From Balaenoptera acutorostrata (lineage: Eukaryota > Chordata > Mammalia > Artiodactyla > Balaenopteridae): a DNA stretch of 64,000 nucleotides. The position numbers and the translations under genes were made by a program. The DNA lies in contig NC_080071.1 of the NCBI RefSeq assembly GCF_949987535.1, forward strand, positions 26,558,236-26,622,235, in the 5' to 3' direction. Below are positions 26,101 through 35,100 of the stretch, in pieces. Within the stretch, counting starts at the first letter, position 1, and each line of letters begins with the position of its first letter. The notes beneath the pieces are model-generated. The model was not told the origin of the DNA. It ran no database searches and worked only from the letters and a program-made list of their open reading frames with translations.

Positions 26101-29100
26101 ATGAAGTCAATTTGGCCATTGATGAACGTTAACATTTTGCTTATTTAAGAAGTGCTAGGTGCAAACTTTAAATAGCATGTTGGCCTTGGACATGACTTCC
26201 ACAAATCCTTAGGTTTTCAAAAAAATTTTAGCCTTAGAAGAAATCTATCATTCTACTTTTCATCAAAGTAGGGAATCACAAGCATTAACTCAGTGAGAAT
26301 CACGCTCACTTTATTTCAATGAAATACTCAGAAAACTGACCAAAAGGAACAGAAAACAAGGAAAAATGGCTAAAGATAAACACTTAATGTGAAAAATATT
26401 TCAACTACTGGTATTCTTTAATGACTATTAAAACTATTTTATTCAGAAATGGCTGTTTATGAAAATACTTACAATATTCAATTTCACATTCATCCTTACC
26501 TATGAAGGGATACAAAAATTGTAGAACAGAGAGTAGGAGATATCCTGGAAAGCCAAAAGTTTTATTGACCAAAGACTGGTAAGTGTCTGTCCCAGAGAGG
26601 GCCCCTCCTTTTATCAATAAAACAAGGGAAAAGTCTGTGGCAAAAATAACCATTAAACAAATGTCAGATTACATTTAATACAATTTTTTTTTTCAGTGTT
26701 TTGACTTAAAGAAAAAAAGAACTTTAAAGAAGAGTTTAATGCTACAGTAAATTAGCATGGCAAGTCTTACTTTCTTTTCGTAAAACTTTCTCTTTCATAA
26801 AACTGTACTGTTTCCAGTTATATATTTTTCAATCGAGATGCAAATAGACTTCATATATCCATGCAATAAACTGGACAGATGAGGGTATGCAGACTAGAGT
26901 TAAAGCTTCAATTTTCCATTTTACTTTCTTAACCTAACCAGTGCGACGACTATTAACAGGACGTGGCCCAATTGTCCAAGCAACAGAATGTAGGTAATCC
27001 AACATCTCATAGGCGTTCAACACGTGAAGACCGAGAATAAAACGTGCTGGAAGCATTCAGAACAAAAAATAGATTTAGGAGAGTCAGATCATTTGTTTTA
27101 TAACAAAGTGCAACTAGTAACTTTATAGCTATTATGGTTTACTTTACTATATTATTATTATAGTTAAGAGAGCACTCTAAGAATTTTTTGAAATTTACAT
27201 TTTAGAGATTTAAGTTCCACTTTTTTTTTTTTTAAACAGAGATGGCCAATTTTCTTTTTGTTTATTTATTTATTCATTTGGCCGCATCGCGTGGCTTGTG
27301 GGATCTTAGTACCCTGACCAGGGATTGAACCGTGCCCTTGGCAGTAAGAGCTCGCAGTCCTAACCACTGGAACGCCAGAGAATTCCCAAGTTCCACTTTT
27401 GGTGTTGAAATTGAAGACACAAATATACAGAAAATATATAATTAAAAGTCTCTTTCATTTAACCCAATGTTTTTTGAACACCTAGTGAATGACACTGCAG
27501 TTGTACTGGGTACACAGCTACACAGAGGGTGTGATTCTTGCTTTTTCTTTTTTCTTGCTCATGCTTCCATCACAGGTGAATTTTTTATCAAGTTATTTGG
27601 AAATGTACTAGAATACAAAGAAGAAAATACAAATCATTGCAATGTCATTTCCACCTTGATTCCCCACCCCCAGTTCATTGAAACTTCTTTTAACAAGTTC
27701 ATCAATGAGCTCCAAGTTGATAAATCCAATTGATATGTCCTAAATATTAATCATATTTGCTTTTTCAGTAGCATTTTCCTCCTGTTTACCATTCCCTTGT
27801 TTCTCAACCATCCTCCCTTGGCCTTTCTGACATCACTTTCTCTTGGATTTCCTCCTACCTTTTGGGCAATTTATATTTAGTTTTTCACGTTTCTTTAACT
27901 CTCTTCAAACCCTGGATTCTTGGACTTTTTCCTCACTCTTCAAGATGTCCTAATGTGATCTTATTCATGGCCATGCTTTCAATTTTCAGAAAGATGTTAG
28001 TAACTCCCAAATTTGTACCTCCAGCCCAGATTCTTCCAAAACTCCACATCTCTACATCTAGCTGCCTAATAAACATTTTACCTTGAAGACCTCATAGGCA
28101 TCTTGATTTTAGATGTCCAAATTATAATTTATATATTTGTTCTGGAACCTGCTTCTGCATTCATATTTCTCCAAACTGTGAATAATATCAAGAGAAACTT
28201 GAGAATCACACTAGACTTCTCATTATCCATCATCACCTTCTATTTTCCTTTGGTCACTAAGTCCATTAACTACTGCATTATAAATTATTCAACTATATCT
28301 CCTCACTTCTAGTCTCTAACCTGTTTTATTTTAGGGCTTAGGCCTTTATCATTTCTTGCTCGGATTACTGCAAAAACTCCTATTAGTTCTCTCATCCACC
28401 ACCCCCTCCCTACTAAGACTTTCTTGACATCCCCCCTCTACCAGATGAATCTGACCACAGCATAAATCTGACCACGTTTTCTGCTTAAAATCTTCTCGGG
28501 GAATCCTTTGATGCCTCTGGATAAAAAACAACTCTTTTTCATAATTTTTTTTCAGAAAAAAAACTGTTTATTAGCTGTGGGCTCTTGGATGAAGGACTCT
28601 GAACTTACTTTTCATCTGTAAAGTAAGGCAATACCCCAACCTTGAAGAGTCTATGAGGATGATGATGTTTAAATGCCTACCACAATGCCTGGCATGCTAT
28701 GGAGGCTAAATGAATGAGAACTCGCGATATTTTTAGTTATCTTCTATAGGCTGCGTGTTGTGGTGGACAAACATTGTATTTGGAGTCTGATGATAATGAT
28801 GGTAACAATGATAACAACCACAAAAACACTAGCAAATACTTCACAACACTTTCTGTCTGCCAGACCTTTTTCTAAATGCTTTATGTATAATTAACGTGTT
28901 TAATCATCACAACAGCCCTAAGTAGGTGCCATTATGATCCCCCATTTGATAGATGAGAAAAGTGAGGCACAGAAGCTTAAGTAAATTGCTAAATTTCACA
29001 GAGTAAAGGAGAGACAGGACTCAGACCCTGGTAGTCTAGCCCCAGAATCCATGCATTTAACCAAAATCTCAACTCTGTTGCCAGTAACTGCAGACCTTGG

Positions 29101-32100
29101 GCAAATCATGTTAACCTACTGAAGTCTCAATTTCCTCCTCCATAAAAAGTAGAACATGAATACCTACTTTATGGAGTCAGAAGGATTAAGTATAGTGGCT
29201 GCATTATGCTTAGCATCTAGCCGGTCTTCAGGAAATGGTAATGATTATCATTACATGGGAGCCTTCATAAATGCCTCTGCAAAACCTCTCTAACTTCATC
29301 TCTTTCCACTTACCAACATCAACCCTATAACTTCAGCCAGGCTCAATCACTTACATAGTTCTCTTTTGCATTTCCACATTACCATCCCTTCCATTTTCTT
29401 TGCTCACTCACATTTTTTCATAAACAGTCAGTGAAGCTGTCTTTTCCTCCCCAAAACATGTCTGCTCCTTCAAGGCTGGGTTAAATGCCAGTATCCCTAT
29501 TGTCATGCACATATTTGTATTATGGTATTTTTCATGAAGTATTAGAATTATGTGTTTTTTTTTCTGCCTAACATACTACATTGTGAGCTTCATGTGGGCA
29601 GGAATAATGCTATAATTGCTATACTATCATTGTTATCATTGTTATAATGGCAGCAGTGTAAGTAAATATCTGTTGAATGAATCAGTGATCAATAAAGCAG
29701 GATTGCTAGGTGTCTATATACCTGATTCAAATTTAATGAGATAAATGACTTAATAAATATATTTAAAAATATTCTGCAAGCACAAATGACATAGTAATTC
29801 ATCCTACATCCTTTGTTTAAAACTAGGAAAAGCTTCACAAAAGAGTTGAGTAGTGCCTTGAACGATAAACAGGATTTCACCAGGTAGAGAAGAAAAAAAA
29901 AATGTCAAGCAGGGGGACTACCCATGGGAAGTCAGTGTGAAGGTATATTCTATATGTGGGTAATGGAATAGTCCAGAATGGCTAAAACATAAGTCCCACA
30001 CAGGGCAGTGTCGGTGACAGGGTGAAAGAGAGGTCATATTAGTGGGAGATAAGACCAGAAATGCAGACTGCGGCCGAACCATTTAAAGAATTTAAATGCA
30101 ATAAATTTTTTTCTGTTGTCATTATAGAGTCTTGGAACGTTTTGACTGGGGGAATATCAGATCAGGCTGAGGTTTCATAAAGATAACTTTTGCAGTAATA
30201 TGGAGGACGGATCAGAAAGCAAAAGACACATGCTAAAGGCAGGAAAACTAAATAGCAACTTATTGGCCAAGGAAGAGAATCAGTGAGGACTGGAGTAACA
30301 GGGGGTAACCAATTTCATAGATGTTGTAAAGTTTTGGTGAAGAACTGTATGCTTGGGATGAGACTGCTGAATTGTATAACAGTTCAAAATGTACTGCCTA
30401 AAAGTAACAATTTGCTAAGAATTTAGTCAATAACAAATGCTATACGGGCTATAGATAAAGCTCTCAAAAGTTTTAGGAATCTCAAATATCACTATAACAT
30501 TTTGATCTCCCTTTAAATGTACTGTATGCAAATTTTAGATAATCCATGAATGAGTGTATGTTATTTAACAGGAAAATTTTCTTTTACATCATTATGCATA
30601 CTTGGACAATAAAAATTATTTTACTCTAATCAACAAATATGAGAACCTTAAAGTAAATTAAAATAAAATCATTTGTTGTAAATATTTACAATTCTTTCTT
30701 GTTCTCCAACATTTCACAAACATGAAAACAGAACTTAGAAACACTACTTGTTGAACTGGACATAACTCATTAAAAAGACAAAGGCCTTAAAAAGACAAAA
30801 GAATAATTGTAGAGACAAACAACTGTATAATTACAGTGTCAATTTAAAGAACAATTCAATATTATAACCCTACTTGTAGATTTTGCTCTTAAAAGCCTAA
30901 TTAAGGAACAAAATGAATCACAGTCTATTTTTTGTCTGTGTGGTCATCCTTAATTTATCAAAATTATTTAAGGATTTTCATCATGCAGCCAAATTACTGA
31001 GTAACTAATTTCCACTGATTAGTTGCAATATATGACTTTGCAAAGGACTGCTCACAGACATTGCTGTAGGTTTACATATAGCATCAGCTGAGAGAGTTAT
31101 TCACATTATGATCTATGTATGCATAACGTGACTTGGCTTTAAGAAACTATTCATTCTCCTCAATTATTGATTGAATCCTTAGGTGATATATGTTTTTAAA
31201 TGCTTTCTGTCTACTGGTTTACAATGTGTGTACATGTTCATAATGCACTTAAGCCATGGTTATTATGCCTGGGAGGAAATTATTTGTCAGTACTGATTGA
31301 CTGGAAAACAGGAAATTAAAAACGACAAGCGTAAATCCTCGAATAGGGTTTTTTAGTGTGATAAATGTGCTCATAAATAAAATACACTTTTTAAACACCA
31401 GCAACTCCGAATAAGCACAAAGACACAGATTCCACATTACTAAATTATGGGTCTTAAGCTACAAATTAAGAGCTGTAGAAGCTAAAAGCATCTTAGGTTT
31501 AGGGAGTGGTGGGTGGTGAGAAGAAAGCAGGGAGGAAGGGAGTTGAGGGCCTCTGCAGCTCTTACTTTGGCATCTGCTGCATGCTTTACTTTCTTCCTCA
31601 GCCTGAGGAAAAACAGCTGAGTTACAGGCTGGTTTTGGAAGCCTGAGATTTTATGAGGGATGGCATCTTAGTCAGAGTCTCCAGAAGTAGAGCTGAGACA
31701 GAGATTCTTGGGCAAGAGGTTTGACGGAGTGCTCTTAGGAGAAGGGGAGTGAAAAGATAGGGCAGGGGAACAGCTCACGAGGACTCGATCTTGATCTCGG
31801 GGGAGAGCAGCTGCAGCCCAAGCCCTGCAGTGGTGGCGTCTGGAGCTCCAACTGCCCGGCACGTTGGTCCCTCCCGGAGGCAAGGAGGACAGCTTTGGGG
31901 TTTCCGTTAGTCAGTCTTTGGGGAAATGGTGGCTGGGGTTCATAACCTCACAGGAAGGTGATACTGTTAAGGCCCAGGTCGCCACTCTGGAGCAGGAGAC
32001 AGCTGAGGTGTTTTGTATTAACTGGTAAAGGGCATCTAGCAGCCCCCTAGCAGCAACCACTGCAGGGGGTGTCTGTTTGTGATTGCTGCCTCTTTCACAG

Positions 32101-35100
32101 TGATACTAAGGTAGAGGAAAGACCTTGTGTTTGCCTTGAGGTGAACTGGGGGGACGACATCTTCTCTTCCTCACAACAGGAAGAGAAGATGATTAGGAGT
32201 TGTAAAGCCTGCACTTAGACGGGGGAATGGGTGTGAATGAACATGTTACACGGAAAGCGGGAAGCAGAACAGAAGTGATACAGAAGCACCTTATTGCTGC
32301 CCTCATTGAAGACAGCGGCAGGCAGGAGGCTGGGCAGGCAGGGTGAGGTGGGGAGGGCGTGGGGATCCCTGCTGGTCGAGCACCGGGGCTCTTGGTGCCA
32401 CCTGCACAAACAGAGCTCAAAAAGGTTGTTCATCTGTGTGCACCTGCCCGAGGTTTTTGTGGGAAAGGAATCCCTGATGTCTGCATTTTCAGAGTACGGT
32501 CTTGGCCTTAATCAGTCTTTAAAGTGACTCCTCTATCTACCACGTTTGGCATAAAGTGAAAAGGCACATGAAAAGGATTTAGGCTTGGTACTATATAATG
32601 CTTTTCTAATCTGTTCAGAGGATTAGCAAGAAAAGTAAATCTCCTCAGACATAAATGTTTAAATTCTTTAGGATTCTTTGATGCACTTTTTAATTAGGAA
32701 ATTCAATTACAGGGCGTGTGTGTGTGTTTGTGTAAAACAGTCATTGCATAATTTAAGTTGCAGGAATAAGCAATTATATAGTATTTTACCTGTGACATAT
32801 GAAACCCAGAATAAAAGCAATATTCCCAGAGGAAAGCCAGCTTGCTTCATTGAATAAGGCAATCCTAGAAAAAACATAAAATGTCCCACCCATCACATTA
32901 ATAAAACATATGGAAACACGGAAGTTTTCCCCCAATTTCTGTATATAATAGGCTAAGTAAATTGACATATTTATATGACATAGTTGTAAACAGTATATAT
33001 GAATACTAAAATTAAATGTTAGCATATTAATACCTATTTCAGAATAAAATGTTGTCAGTTAAGGGCATGTCAAGAGAGCAAGTTTATGAGGTGGAAAAAT
33101 AAGAATAAGAAAGCATCAAATGAAAAACAGATGACAGTTCACACAAATAATGTTCCCTTCAGGGTGAGGGGGACATATGACGTACAATATGTGGAGAGTA
33201 ATGACCCAGAGTTCTCCTTATGTGCTGGCCGGGAAAGCAGAGATGATAATAAGAGTATAGAAGGGTTATGAGATATGAAGAAAGACCAACCCTGGGGTCA
33301 AAATGGGCAACTCCGTAGGAAAAGGAGAGGAAAATGAGAAGGCAAAAGTATTTTTTATAAAGCTGAAAGGAGTATGTAATGTTATTTCTTATGAATCTTT
33401 TTTGGAAATGGGCAATTTTAGATTATGGACAATGAAACATGTAAAATAAAATGTACTTAAAATAATTCCACCCAAAATATTTATTCTCTGAAAACTTTCC
33501 CCTTTCAAAAATCTGCTGAGCCTAATTAAGAAGTACTTTTTAAGTTGATGTGAATCAGCTTAAAGTGTTCATATCAGGAATTAACTCTGGAATTCGGCCT
33601 ACACCTCTATGGAGGCTGAATTTCAAAAAAGTCTTTGCGCCTACTTGCTACTACTTTGTCTCAGGTTCCTACGTTTTATTTACCATTTGAAAAAAACAAT
33701 TTGCCTGTATATGGAAAGTAAAATCAAGAAATACATCAGCTTGTGAAAGTTAAGAAAAGTAACTCAATCCAGGTGACTGAGACTAAAATGTCATAACTTT
33801 ACAGGAAAAAGTAATATTCTCAATGCGTATTTGCAGGATTTTGTTTTGTCCTTGCTTTTTCTTAAATTGGATGTTTCAAATAACAAAAGCGCTGAAAAAA
33901 TAACTGCCTTCATTATTATAATGCAACGCACTTAATTTTTTCAGAACTTTTCCTTTGCTTCAAATTGGGAAAATATGAGCTGCTCATTTCTTTCGATCCT
34001 GATTATTTGGCTCCTTTGTTTTAAAAAACCATTTCTATTTATTGATTAAATTATATTTACAATTGATATATCATAATAAGTTTGTACTTTAAAATTTAAC
34101 ACTCTATAAATGGGTAAGGAAATATTAACGTGGATTTGATTTTTCACGACTGTTATGTTTTCACATTAAACTTTTGTATCTCCAATATTTGCAAGTATCT
34201 GGAGGTTCTACACCTCTAGAAGGTTATAGAAAGGTGATTCAAGTAACGGTTGGCCACTCCAGGAACAGGGAAAAAAGTAAATTAGGTAACATTATCACTT
34301 GACCATGCAGCCTATGAAAAAAAAATTCAGCAATCTCCCATCTGCAGCTCCACCTTGATCTATCACACATGGAGGGTGCTCTCAAACGTGGAAAGAGTGT
34401 GAATCACCACCCCATTTTTAGTATAAGAGAGACTGATGTGTGCACATTGTTACACTGGAAAAAAAGGAAGGCCTTTATGAAAAACAATTACCAATTTTAT
34501 CATGTAAGATTTTTTCCTTTAAAATTATCCTATGAATACTAGCAACATAATAAGTGTCTTAAATTTGGCCTTTTCACTGAAAATTAAAAAAAAACTTACC
34601 TATTATACCAGATCCTATAATCGAGTTGACAACATTAAAAACAGCAGCAGACTGACGACAAGTTTTCCCTTTGTGCTTATGTTCAGAAACGAGGGTTTCT
34701 CTGTCATCTAGATGGCTCTATTTTAGTATATAAAAGTGCAATTAAATAAATATTTAACTAGCTCAAAAATTCAGAAAATTGTAAGACAAATACGCAATTT
34801 AGGAGACTAACGTGATATTAGTAATAATAATAACTAATGCCAATAACGATAAGAAAATGAGGATAATAATAGAGTAACAACAATATCTAGTAATTCAAAC
34901 AGAGCTTGTGAACAAACTCCATCCTAAAATGTCCTGATTACAGCTGCGCCAAGTTCGTGGACTACTGCATGAAATCCTAGTACTCTAGGATCTCTTAGAG
35001 AGCAAAGGATGTGATTTTTGTGAAATTAAAGGGGTTATATTGAAAAGTGCCCGCTATGGAAAAAAAAAAGATCAAGGCAAAATTTCTTTTTTCTCCTGGA

